Source: Trichostrongylus colubriformis
Lineage: Eukaryota > Nematoda > Chromadorea > Rhabditida > Trichostrongylidae
NCBI GenBank assembly: GCA_963978905.1
Contig: OZ022260.1
Coordinates: forward strand, 39,616,259-39,680,258
Direction: 5' to 3'
Length of the DNA: 64,000 nucleotides
The notes under the pieces are model-generated. The model saw nothing but the letters and a program-made list of their open reading frames with translations, made no database searches and was not told the DNA's origin. Every line of letters begins with the position of its first letter. The first letter of the stretch is position 1. The position numbers and the translations under genes were made by a program. Positions 45,791 through 58,700 of this stretch are shown here, in pieces.

Positions 45791-46739
45791 AAGCGTGCTG
45801 CGATACTTTCAATCCTGCCGATCTCCTTGACCAACCTCACCGTGATCATCCACTAATCACGTCGCCTGGAGGCGGGCTGCCTTAAAGCGAAGCGGCTTGC
45901 CCTGACGAGGCCGCCTCCGCCACAGCTCAAGGGGCGCCTTCCGCGGGGGATTTGGCCATGCATAGGCCTTTCAGCCCCGTAATTTTTCACTCAATGCCTC
46001 CTTTTGGGATTCCCTGTCACCCAAATTATCCCAAACGCTGTCTTTGACACCCTACGGTACCACCAACGTTTGTTTATTTATTTATTGAAATGAAACATAA
46101 AATTCTATTCAAAATAGCGATTTTGGAAGTTTCGATATGCTTTTACAAATAAACTAGATCCATCCTAACACGTACGCTAGTAAATCCGCAACTCGGAATT
46201 AAGCCATTGAGTCGTTACTCTACGCTTCTTCCGTTATTTCCGCGTTTGCCACACATTATTTACGAAGGCACAATGAATAATCAGAAAATTCACGTGATAA
46301 CTGATAAGAAGCAAGAGATCGGCAACTTTTATACAAGTCAGCGGTTCCTCGTTGTGAAAATGATTGAGAAAATAGCGATTTTTACAAAGGAGATTTCTCC
46401 CATAAATATCAAATGATCAAAACACAATTAACCATTTTAAAAGAATATTCGCTTGATTGTATACTTTTTCGCCATTTGAAAGTCAGACATATTGGTTGGA
46501 AAAGTTTGCAGCAAAGAAGACATTCTTTCCAAAATCCCCTCATCACCGTTCCTCACCGATCGCACCTCATTTCATTCACGTGTAGTGACAAAAGCTTCTA
46601 ATCCCTCCTGCATGGTGAAAAGATGAAACCTGATCAATGTCCCCCAGGTTTTCCAATCATACGAGGTGGTGAATTGATAGCAGACCCGTCTGGGTAAGTA
46701 AAAAACACTGAGTTGTACATTCGCCGATCTTGAAAGTCA
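45791..46739. other. Intergenic, possible isolated exon
   Basis: A 46-bp segment at 46648-46693 has an acceptor (CCCCAG) before it and a donor (GTAAGT) after it and reads FPIIRGGELIADPSG, but I could not link it to other exons. Nothing else recognised. Confidence 0.3.
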
Positions 46740-47154
46740 TTGAAGGAATCTTCCACGGAAAAATGAGTTTTTATGCTACCCATATATTTAGGTTGTATTT
46801 GCCTAATAAGGGCCGCATGTAATGTTTCACGCGAAAAAGTGAGCATTCCTAAGATACAGTTACCAAAATTCTTGGCCGGGTGGACGGGGCCTCCGAGAAA
46901 GTGGCCGTCCCGTCGCTCGCCGTGGTCGGAGACGTATTATAGGAACAGAGAGTTACATAAGCAGTCCCACTCTCCGTTCCCAACCACGACGAACGAGGGG
47001 ACGAGACTTTCACCCGGACCAGGAATTTGGGGAGCTCCATCTCAGCCAAATTCTCACTTTTTCGCGTGGAACTTTGCATGCGACCCTTACCAGGCATACA
47101 AAATAAATATAAGGGCAACAAAGAAACTAATCTTTCCGTGGACGGTTGCTTTAA
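46740..47154. mobile_element. MITE family B, copy 4
   Basis: TTGAAGGAATCTTCCACGGA at the left mirrors TCCGTGGACGGTTGCTTTAA at the right. Internal blocks match the other copies, including GGTTGTATTTGCCTAATAAG. Confidence 0.75.
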
Positions 47155-49740
47155 ATAGACAAGGTTTCATTCAGCTGTTCTAACGGTTTTGAATAAAAGT
47201 CTAGTGCATGTGTTTCTAAAGGGAAGTGACTGAGGCTGAATCCTTCATTTATCTCTACAGAATGGTTTTTTGAATAAAATTGAACAAATAGAAGGTATTA
47301 ACAGATAGTAGTTTACCATTAATAGTAGATCTAGAAATGGTTAACCTTTCACGAAAAATGCCTGCCAACCACCGCTCTCTTGTGTTGAAAAGAGCCCTTC
47401 AGGAAATCATATATTGTTTTTCCAGTTGTGTTTTGGTCTACTCTCTGATAGAGCCACAGGGGAGGCTGATAACATGGGTCATTACTGATAGCTAAATATT
47501 TACCTTCTATCAGCATTTTTGTTTCCGTGCTCTAGGTCTAATGAAGCAGCATTGTTAACATCTCTTCTTACTACAAAGCATTGTCCATCTCGAATATTAC
47601 AGATTTTTCGGAAGTAAATTTTCTGTATGCTTCATGAGCACGGGGCTCTACAATTCAGATCGATCATGTAGGAAAATTAGGGAACTTCACAGTACGAAAA
47701 TTAGACTGTAAAAAAATTTCGCAATTTTTCGAAAATTTCATTAAGCTTCCAGAAACTTCTATAGGAGGTGTATGCAATTGAGAAGGGCTCCCATTACTGT
47801 TAAGTATTTCATTTGCACTAATTCAATTTCTATGCCTGCGATAAAATTGGCGATTGATTAAAAACTACATTAGTTGCCCCTTTATTAGCTCCGCCTGGGC
47901 TCCAATGTGAGGAGGGAACCGAGCAGTCAACATCACGAAATTGGTCTCAAGACTATATTTTACCTTATTTTCCCTCTGATGTGAACATTTAAGTTTTCTG
48001 AATTTTTACCTTTGATGTTAGATATACGTCAGTATATGGATATAAATAAACACAAAGAAAATCAGCCTTGTATAATGTTAGGTGCCGTTTTATTCTTTTA
48101 TGCCAACCAGGCTTCCTGTGAAACGGTTTATTTGTCGATGATTCAAACAAATCGACGCTGTCGAGATCTAGAAGTTTTTAAAAGTAACTTTTCAACTCTT
48201 GGCAACGACGATTTGTACGAAACGTCGACCAATAAACCGTTCCGTAACAATCCTGATTGGCACAGAAGGATGAAGCGACATGAAACATCTAACAAGCCCA
48301 AGTACCATGGAAACCAAACTTGGAGTTTTACTATCTAATTTTGGAGTGAATAATAGATATACAGGAATGCCAAAAAAGTAGTTTCTCTCCCTCACTTACA
48401 ATCCTACTTTCGTGAAACATCAGCGAATTCTGACGAGGTATTTTTATCCCCAAATTCAAGAGCAGACCTCACTCTATCACTATACTCCGTAGCAGCCTTC
48501 TGCACAAGCAGTAACGGGTAAGAAAATTCCTTCACAATTTCGCAGCAAATCGTTTATTGAATCGAAGGCAACCAATCGACCTCAAACTTGGGTAATTAAA
48601 CAATGGAAATATGAGTTTTTAAGAATACAGAGAGAAAATACGAAAACGAATAGGCATGACCAAATAATTGAATTAATGAGATAATTACGAATAAATGGAT
48701 AACTAGGAGTTCTAGCAAAATTGAAAATGTGAGAAATCATGTTAAACTGTCAATCAAGAAGTGAACAAGCGAGGACATGGTGGTATGGTAGGCTTTATAG
48801 AGGCGACGCAGCTGGCTTTTCTGAGAAGGGTTTTTTCGCTACCAAAAGAGAGCGCATGAGTCTGTTCAATCGCTTGAGACTCATATTGATTTTTAATTAA
48901 TAAATTCCTAATTTATTGCTCGCGATCCGCGATAACGGGAGCTTATTCCGAGTGAACAAGATGTTCACCTCAACTGGGCAAAATCCGAAATTTTGTCGCC
49001 CTCGTTCACAACCTTCTTAAGGTTTTTCACTCTGGGTACCTGAGGAGATTCATACTGGGTAGTGTTCTTGAACATTCCGTTTTTTCCGGGTTCCCAGCGC
49101 CCTTCGTTCCAAGAACCAGAACGTACCGTTACCACTGAAACCCCTCCGGAGGCAGGTTAGAGGCATGAAAAATGATACTTCGGGTCATAGCAGCCTTGTC
49201 TAAGCAGCAAGGGCTCTGTGACTTCTATAAACAGAAGGACCAATCCTAAGGAAGCTTCCCACGAAAGACCTGCCACGGCCCGACTCCACTATTTTAAGCC
49301 GACCTTGATACCGTGGGTGCTCCGAAGCCCGACTGCGCCGACTGAAAGCTCCGTATTTTGATGAAGGAGAAATTGGTGAGTCTAAGCTTGGTCCTGTTTC
49401 TAAAGAAACATTTCGGAAAAATCTTGCTCCTATGTTCTCATCGCTTTCGTTTCCTTTGTTTTGTATAGTTGGCGAATGTGAGCCCTAAGCAAAATAATTT
49501 TTTCTGGCTCTCTGTAGACTACACAAAAATATGGTAAATTTTTTTCTACAACCATATCTCGTCAGTATCAGAACTTTCGCAACTTTCACACCTGTTACGC
49601 TACATGAGAACTTTCGCACTCATGGCTAGAAATAGGAGCAAGAGGTACAACCTCATGAAAGATGACCAGTCGGGTTGGTTTGACCATGCCGCTACGCTAT
49701 AATCGCTTTGCCACATCTACCACGAGTAGTATACTATTTA
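47155..49740. other. Intergenic region upstream of the P450 cluster
   Basis: The 108-codon frame at 48012-48338 (+) has a short hydrophobic stretch (LGAVLFFYANQASC) near its N terminus and a basic tail, but no splice, poly(A) or family support, so I leave it unassigned. No other structure recognised. A P450 promoter must lie in the distal part, but no TATA box is evident. Confidence 0.35.
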
Positions 49741-49747
49741 TTTCCAG
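49735..49747 (+). promoter_or_regulatory. Likely spliced-leader acceptor of the first P450
   Basis: TATTTATTTCCAG ends 11 bases before the ATG at 49759, with no upstream coding exon. This fits trans-splicing. Confidence 0.5.
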
Positions 49748-49758
49748 GATACTTGTCA

Positions 49759-52700
49759 ATGGGGCCTGTAGAAGTTTTGCTAGCGCTCGCCTTGATCATA
49801 TACGTGCTGTGCTACAACATAAATCGTCTACTTGGACTGCCGCCAGGCCCTACACCATGGCCGATTGTGGGTCAGTTTATGTACTACTTTAACAAATAGT
49901 AATACCATCATTTCCTCTGTGAATTCGCAATCACACATGTTTGCTAATACACCTCGAGCGATGTCGACACACCTTCTTAAGGCGGTGAATCTATGGATAA
50001 TTATCCAGGCTGTACCTTTTTTGAGCCCTCACGATGCTCCAACATGGTTACACCCTCTAGAACCCCACTAACCACGCCCTTCCAGCTCAGGTGACCAATG
50101 AAGAGCTCAAGCGGGCGTGGTTAGCGTGGGTTCAAGAGTGTATGGCATCATGGTTGCGCTCGTGGTGGCGCAAAGAGGTGAAGCTAGCTAGTTACCTATG
50201 AATCTATTGCTCTATGAAGGTGACACGACTAACCTCATTATCCCTTTGTTACTATCATCATAAGACAAATAGATGGACACTGTTGCGTGCGGTTGCGAAG
50301 CGGCCACACAGCAGCAACAATCCGGTAGCCTAATCTACCGTCCGCGCTAGCAGATATGCGGAACTGCAATATGATAAATCAACCTCAATCATAACGATCG
50401 TCATTTGAAGGCTAACACATGATAATCAGATTAGCGGCTTGCTTTCTTGTGGCGGGCAGTTCCGTAGGTAACTGTTCAGGCTGCATATTGGCTGCGACTG
50501 CACGGTGCTCCCTCATGGTTTGTCTCTGCTTGAACACAGCCGAGCCACACCCAACCAACTAAATCACACTTAGCCTTAGACGAATAATTTAATGTGGGAG
50601 CTGCTCTTATCACGGAAATGGTCGTTCCATCGAATCATCTTCTCTTCTCGCTAATTTCCCTCTTCATGTGAGCGCCACGTTGGAAATTTGTTTCCCTAAG
50701 GCTAGGTTTGATTTGGTTCGGTAGGCGTGGCTTCGTTGTGTACAAGCATGCACAACACCGCGAGCGTGCACCGTCCAGCCGCAACAAAGGTGTAGCCCGA
50801 GTCGTTACTCAAAGACCTAGTTGCCTGAAGAAAGTAAGCCACTAATCTGATAATCGCTTGGTGTGCCTTTAAGGAAACACCTTCCAATTGCCAATGTCCG
50901 GTATTGATCAACGTCTCCTTGAGCTCAAGAAGGAGTATGGTGACGTCTTCACACTTTGGATACCGTATCCTACGGTGATGATAAATGATTATGAGGTGGG
51001 TGACCTTAATGTTATTCATTACACTTTCAATATTTTATTTATTCACATAGTTTTCTACAATACTCCTTATGGCTTACATGGTCAGAAAGCGAAAAGACGG
51101 TTAGGTTATATGTGAAAGCAGCTCTTGGTCCCATGTAAAAGAAAAAGGAGGAAATCATGACAAAAAACAATGTGATCTGTTTTGGGAAGTACCGTTTAGC
51201 TGCTAAAGAAGGCATGGGAGATGCAGGGAAGCGACGGAGTCCCTCCCTCTTCTGGACGAGTTTTCAGTGGTAGTAAGATTGATTTGAGCGATTTTTGCTT
51301 GAAGAAGATTTTTTTCGCAGATTGGGAGAAAGAAGTAATATGTTTAGGCTTTAAAAAGAACAATCGTAAAGAATGGTGAAGCATATGCAGGGCGTCCCAC
51401 TACATATATCATGGAAATATTGGTACAGGTACGCTTATGCAAAAATAGTAATTTTGAAAGGCTGCTGTGCCTTATCTCTTTCAGTAACGAGCTCTTTCAG
51501 GGTAACTACGGCTTACTTTTCGAAGAAAACGAGTGGTATAAATCGCAACGCCGATTCACACTTCATACATTGAGAGACCTGGGTGTTGGGAAGAATTCTA
51601 TCCAGGTACAAAATTACTGTGATTTCTTGCTTTACGTGAAGGTTGTATTGGTTATAAGCATGGGCGAGAAATCCCCAGAATTCCTTATCGCGCCGTATTC
51701 TGGCGTCCTATCCTTTAATAAAAGACACCGGGAAAGGTAAATTTGGCAGGTTGTGGAATATGAAAATAGAGGTGCCCAGCAGTGTGACTGTAGAGAAAGA
51801 ATGAAATAAAGTAAGCGAAAAATCCGAGAAATAGGAACTGAAAAACCCTTTTTCTATCGCACCCCTCTGCGTCACTAGTCAGGGGTAGATTGCAGGCGGG
51901 GGAGCGGTTGAATCGGCCGACCGCGGGCGATGTCTCGTCTTGCCGGCAATTCTCCCGGCTGATTCACTGCAGAACGACACACCGTGCTGCGAGATTCTGA
52001 TGAGACCCCGTTTTTCAATGAGAGTTTCACTACACATCACCTTTCCTGAAGTGGAAGGTTTGTTTTCAGAAAACATGTACTCCCAGTTCTCACTTTCTCC
52101 TTATCTCCCTCGGTCTCTTCAAGTATTTCCACGAATCCGCACAGGCAAATCATCTTGAGGATTCCTGGAAATTTAGGTGTATGCAGAATAAATGGCCAAA
52201 AGACGAAATAAAAACCATTCGAATCCACACAGCATTGCCAGCGACCTGGTAAAGAAAATATGCCATCATGATAAAAATTTGGTTGAGAATTAATTAAGTC
52301 AACAATGGCATTTTCAACCTGCATCGTATCGGCGAACTCCTTCCGACGTAGGTTTGCATCGAGAACCCGGAAGAAAGGTAATCCGTTGGGGATAGGTCTG
52401 CGGAGTAAGGGGGTGAGGTAGAGTCGCGGGGATTTTGCGTTGTTTTGCGCACCCGGTAAAATTTGATGCAATTAGGCATCGAGACTCTCCCTCACCCCCT
52501 TGTTCCCCAGACCTATACCCAACGGATTACCACCCTTTCCAGGTTCTCGATGCAAACCTGCGTCAGAAGGAGTTCGCCGATATGATGTAGGTTGAAAATG
52601 CCATTGTTGGCTTTATTAATTCTCGCAATCCAGAATTTTATCATGACGGCAAATTTTCTTTACCAGATCCTTGGCAAGGTTGTGCCGATCCGAATAGTTT

Positions 52701-55700
52701 TTATTTCGACAAATAAAAATGTGTCTGAGCGAAGGAAAAAAGGAAAAGAAGTTAGTGATTATAATGTAATTTTAAGTAAAGAAATGTTTTAGTGGCTCGT
52801 TTCGCCTCCTAGCTCAGACGAACCACTATGTTTTCATCAGCACCCGGAGGATCGTCAGTGAATGAGGTGCCGATGAAAACAAATGAGTTGTTAAAAAAGG
52901 TAAGATTGAAGAAGAAACTAAAAATTAAACTATGACCGTTAAAAAAATTATCAACGCATGAAACAAATAAATACTTCCACAAACGAAGAAAAGAAAGAAA
53001 TTGTAGTTAATGCATGTGGTATAAACACGAAGAAATTATTTAGGAAGCATACCCGTGTGGTGGTAATATATGTCCACAATAACTATATGAGTAAAACATG
53101 CCCAAGAATCAAATATATGTCCACAATAACTATATGAGTAAAACATGCCCAAGAATCAATCATCATAAAATAAAGATCCTGAAACATATATAGAAATATG
53201 CGTTGGTTAATGATGTGATTAGACAGAATATGACCCGGCAATGAATTTACGCATATACGAGAGCAGTAAGGGTAAATGGGTGAAGTTATGGCCAGTTATG
53301 TTTTGGCCATTTATTCTGCATACAACTAATACGAAGTGATATTTTTTCAATTTCGAAGAGGTGCACTACATGTACATTGCAAGTGAATAGCTATTTCTAA
53401 CCCCGTACTGCTTGAATCTGAAAAGGTATCATTCTTAGGATACCATTACTGTGCTCATTCATCGTACTGTGGATCTACTTCGAAAGACTAATGGCGAACC
53501 TATCGAACTCCGTCCGTACCTCACAGTAAGTTACTCTTGCTTTTGCGACTCACAGTAGTACGACCAAAAATTTCTGGACAAGACAACATAGGAATACAAT
53601 CCTCTGTTTACCTGCAACATATGAGTCTGTCGTGGTCATTCCGAAGGCAACGTGACCAAGCATCCTACTTGACTCCCGCGAATCTGTCACAAACTCAGAG
53701 CAGAGGAGCGAATAGGAGCAGCTGCGGCTATTACTTCCATGTTTGCGAATGGGAGTAGAACGATCCAATGAGAAAAGAGGGATGCAGACCAAACCGCCAG
53801 AACCGCCAGAAATGTGCCATCGTGCGACAAGTGTATTGCTGGTTCCGTAGTGAGTCGGTCGCACAATGAGAATGTAGTTGCCGCTCCCTCGCGTGACCTG
53901 TCCTAGTTGGGCAATCTCGGCAGGGCGTAGGCCTGGACACACGCATCACAAGAATGCGTAATCGCGCGCAATAAGTACCCTAGCTTCCGTTATGGGCTGA
54001 TCACGCGCTGATAGGCGTGGCCGTCGCGAGCTCGGTGACGTCATCCTTCACCGAATTCAAGTGTTCTGGTCTACAACAGCGAAACCATTACGCAACCATA
54101 GAGGCCAACTTTGCTACATATTTAGCAAAATTTATCGCCTAGCTTTTATTGTTATTTTTTACGTTTATCATTACTAAAATTGTTTCATTTTATTTATCCT
54201 ATTCCAGTCCCTACAAGGATAAATGCGGGAGAGATGGGTGCGGTCATTGCATTGGAGATAAAATATGCTACATAACTTCGGAGGTCTATGTATCTGGTGG
54301 CATGTCAAGACGTGGGCAAAAATACGTTGGGGGAACTAAGAGGACCCCTTTGCTTGTCGAACATCACAGGGCTTTGCAAAATCCTATCTCATATTCAAGC
54401 AATACTTTTTCCAGCTATGGGACCTCAAGGCATGCACACGAAGGAAACTTATTGAAACCGCATCATCAGAGTGTTGTACAGCTCCACTTAAAAGTACAGT
54501 GGAAACAAAGACATCACAGACATAGCAATAAAAAAAACTATCCTCAGAAATAAAATACCAACAACTGGTCGCATGACTTCAGTGTTATACACTGTGGAAT
54601 CAATGTGATGACACACACTACCATATTCACAGCACGTCTGCGCTGCTTAAGAGTTAGATCAGCGTGGGTTCACAACTCTCCTCCAACCCCATCAAGGCGG
54701 TAAGAATAAGTTGCGTAGCGATAAGTAGAAGTGTCTACTTGCTCTTTTCAAAAACTGTCAATACATAACATAAAATATATACTGAAGGTCTGAGAAAGGC
54801 GCTAGACGGCCAAGGTTCGCCAATAGGCTCAAATTTCTTTCGCAATAATTTGTGAAGCCTTTTGAATCCTTTGAAATAAATTCTAGAGCCTTCAATGTTC
54901 TACACATTTATTAGGTTGAAAAATAAGTTCCCGCCGTTTTTTGGTTCTCTGTTTTCCACATTGTTACCTTCATCTTTCGACAAAACTGATATATGTTGTC
55001 GATAGATGCTTTTTGTTTTCCGATTCATTTCCTCATTTTTATGAGGTTTGAGAATGAAGTGAGCAGAAAGCGAAAATTCGCCCTCTCGACACTTCATCTT
55101 CCTCGTCTGCAATCGAGATCAAACATTTATGCGCATAAGTCGAAAGGTGAAGAGAATATGCGAAACAGAGAAAAAACGATTTAATTCCACAACCTGATAG
55201 TTTTTATTTAAGTATTTCTATTTACGCAATCATTTCTTTAGAATCGTATCACCATCAAGCTGCACACAATTAGCTCATGGTCCTAACCTATCCCTTGTTT
55301 GTGGACATAGCACTAAAATAAATAAGCCATCTTTCAGCATGCTGTCGGTAACGTGATCAATCAGCTATCGTTCGGCTATACAAGAACACATGAAGATCGC
55401 AAAATTATTGAAATCCAGGAATATTTAGCTAAGGTGATTTGAAAATTCTTTTGAATAGAGCATGGTAGCTATGTGATACTCCCAATGTGTAGTACAGCGA
55501 TTTCAATCTCCATGACAGGTTCAGTAGCAAGTGACCGTCTCGAGCAAGTAAGTTAGTATGAGGGTAATCGGTTCATTGGTACGAAGCCCTCTGCTTTCCT
55601 ACGTAAAAACTACGAAAACTGATTTTAATATCATACTGGACACTTACCTGAAGTTTTGAGGTCGGAGAGTTCTTCAACGATCCGAAGATACTGCTATTGG

Positions 55701-58700
55701 ACGCCGTACCATTCCTACGACACTTCGACTCGTTGTTGGGGCTCGGAATCAAATCCACAAAATATGGAAGCGATGCTATAATAGATTTTATACAAAAGGT
55801 ATAATTCACTTGAGGCAGCTATCAGGAAAAATGGAGAAATAGGCAAAGACCGCATTGAAGTGGCGGATCGGACATGAGAACCTTCCATCCTTCACCAGAC
55901 AGCTTCGTCTCTTACAACACGTTCTATGCCACACTTTTAGGGCAACGGATCGAAAATAGTAATTTGTATATTTAAGAACTATTTGAAGGAATTTGACGAG
56001 CACAAAAAGAATGTCAACTACGATCAAGAGCCGACCAATTTTCTCGATGCCTACATTCATGAGTTACATCGCAAAGAGAAAGAAGGTGTACAAGGTAACT
56101 CAAACATATGAGGTTTTCGATGTATCGCACAGGATTTCGCACCGCGACGCGCGACGAACATAGGAACTAGGAGGCCGCACGTAGTTGCGTTAGGACGCCT
56201 GAAATAAGGTGCAAAGCACGGTACTTGTTTCAAGACCCACCTACACATGGTTTCCCTAGCTCGCACACTTCGCGCTTCACGCCTCACGGGGTGCAGAATA
56301 CTGGCGCAAGAGTTCACACACGAAAGTTTTTAGCGCATGCGTTAAAGACACATTCCGCGCTCGCTGATGAGTGGAGTGACAGTTGACTTTCTATTGGTTG
56401 TCGGCGGCTAGGAGGCGGTCTCTCCACGCCCTATTGTCTGCAGTGGGGCGTGGTCGATCCACCCCCAGCGCCCGACAGCCAGTGGAGAGTCAACTGTTAC
56501 TCCACCCATCAGCGAGCGCAGAATGTGCCTTCAAGCCCCCGCGCGGCAGAGTTAGTGCATTTTGCGTGCGACACATCTGGACATTTTGAGATCATCTTGT
56601 CATAAATTCCGCGCAGGTGCCGCAGGCTGACCTCACATTGTAGACCCGAAACTTTCAACCGTTCAGCAGTTTCACGTTTACTGCTCTACATGTAGATTTC
56701 GTCTCTGTGCACAATCCCTTACCATAGCAAGTCGTGCGGTTGATGTTTCCAGACGAATTCACGGAAAAACAATGTGTAGTCGCCGTCTACGATCTCTATA
56801 CCGCTGGCATGGAAACAATCGTCGTCACACTGAGATTTTGTTTCCTCTACCTGCTCAACTATCCCCATCTTCAGGAAAAAATCCACAGAGAAATCGACAA
56901 AACCATTGGATGCGAAAGAGTGAGTTCATCTAGATTTATGAGCAAACACTGATCAAAGAACTTTACCTCCTCTTTCTCGTCAGAACGATGTTTTTGTGTG
57001 GACTTCGAATGGTTGTCTTGTCTTAAGGGCTTAAAGACATACCCCAGTCAGATTAATCGAATTACGCCCTCTGGAAGGTAGTCAGGTTAACGTGGTTCCG
57101 ACAGGATCAGACCGAGACATCTTACGAATTTAGCTCCAGTCGAACTTCGTCAAAACTTTGGCCCGACTTTCATATTTTTGATTTTTGATAGCTGCTGATT
57201 TTCACCGCAGCCCGCGTTCCGAAAGTTGTTAAAAGTATGTTGAGATGGGCAAAAGCTTCTGCCCATAACTAGGCAGACTTGTAACATTTGATCTGAATTT
57301 TCGCACGCTACCTGTCGGAATGCGAAGTACCCACTCAGTGGGATACCAGCGGGAGGAGATCCGCACGACAATAGCAACAATGGTCCAGCCTGCCTGTTGT
57401 CTGTAGTAAGCAAACTTTTCACTTGAGTCGTTTTGGATAGGATTTGCAGAAATTAAGCTATGACATCCATCGATTTAGAGAAAGCCTTCGACTCGATCAA
57501 GACGAAGTATTTATCAAAGCCCTGGAAAACCAAGGTGTACCTATTCAGTATGTAGGAACACTTTGTGAGCTCTACAGCAACTTCACGACCAGGATCTCAT
57601 CATTCTAGAAGGGAATAAGTCATTATGGAGGAGAATAGAAAGGTTCGACAATGCGACACCATTTATGTCACCTCCGCTTCGCTGACGATGTAGTCGTCCA
57701 AATCACCTACAATCCAACAAGCGGAGCAAATGCGAGCTGATTCGATGGAAGGAAAGGAAAGGTTGGTCCACAGCTAACCTAATGAAGAGGATGTTCATGG
57801 GAAACGATTGGTACCCATGCTCCCATTCACGCTCAACGGAACGAACATCACTGAATGTTTCAGCTATGTTGACCTAGGTCGGCAATTCAACATGATGAAC
57901 AACTTAGCACTGGAGTTAAGCTTAAGGGAACGAATACTCCGGAGAGCGCTCAAGACCATAAAGAGAATAGAGAAAAAGACGAGAAACTTTCATTTCCGCG
58001 CAAGCGATTCCACTGTCCTTTCTGCCCTTATATATGCTTCAGAGACTTGGACTCTGCATAAGCAGGATGAGCATGTGGTCTGTGTCATTCAGCACGCTAT
58101 CAAAGGAACGATGCTTGATATTCCGATACACGCAAGTGCAGAGGGGAATCCGGAGTTCCGAACTCCGTCGATGATTGAAGGTCAGGAACGCTGCAGTATT
58201 TGCCAAGGAATCGAAGATCAGATGGGCTGTACACGTCATGCAATACTACGATGACCGTTGGACCAGAGCGGTTACCGACTGGATCCCTCGGTACGTCAAA
58301 CGAACATCCGGAGAACTGCCGGTCGGATGTTCATACTTTTCACGAGAGCTCTGCGCGTAAGGTGCGAGTTGCCTAGTGGGGCCAGAAGGGTTCGATGGAC
58401 TACTCAGGCTCGCGACAAGAACGAATGAATACGTCGATGGCGCCCCCTCTAGACAGTCGATGAACAACGGAACGAATACAGGTGATTAACGGGTAATACA
58501 GGTGATTAACGGTATGAAGCAGTATTCACACACTCAAATAGTTGCAAGGCCAATCAACCTACAAATTAAAGCCTCATCCGAGACTGTATGGGTAATAATT
58601 GCACCTTCTAGCAGTACTCCATTCTCCTTTCAAATATTTGTACATGAAAGGCACAAAATGTAGTCCATCACTAAGTGCATCATACTCTCCAGGATGTGAC

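Noticed and set aside
46648..46693. 46-bp exon-like segment with acceptor and donor
   Set aside because: It is too short to identify and no flanking exons could be linked; it may be chance.
48012..48338. 108-codon ORF as a secreted protein gene
   Set aside because: There is a short hydrophobic stretch but no clear signal peptide start, family, splice or poly(A) support.
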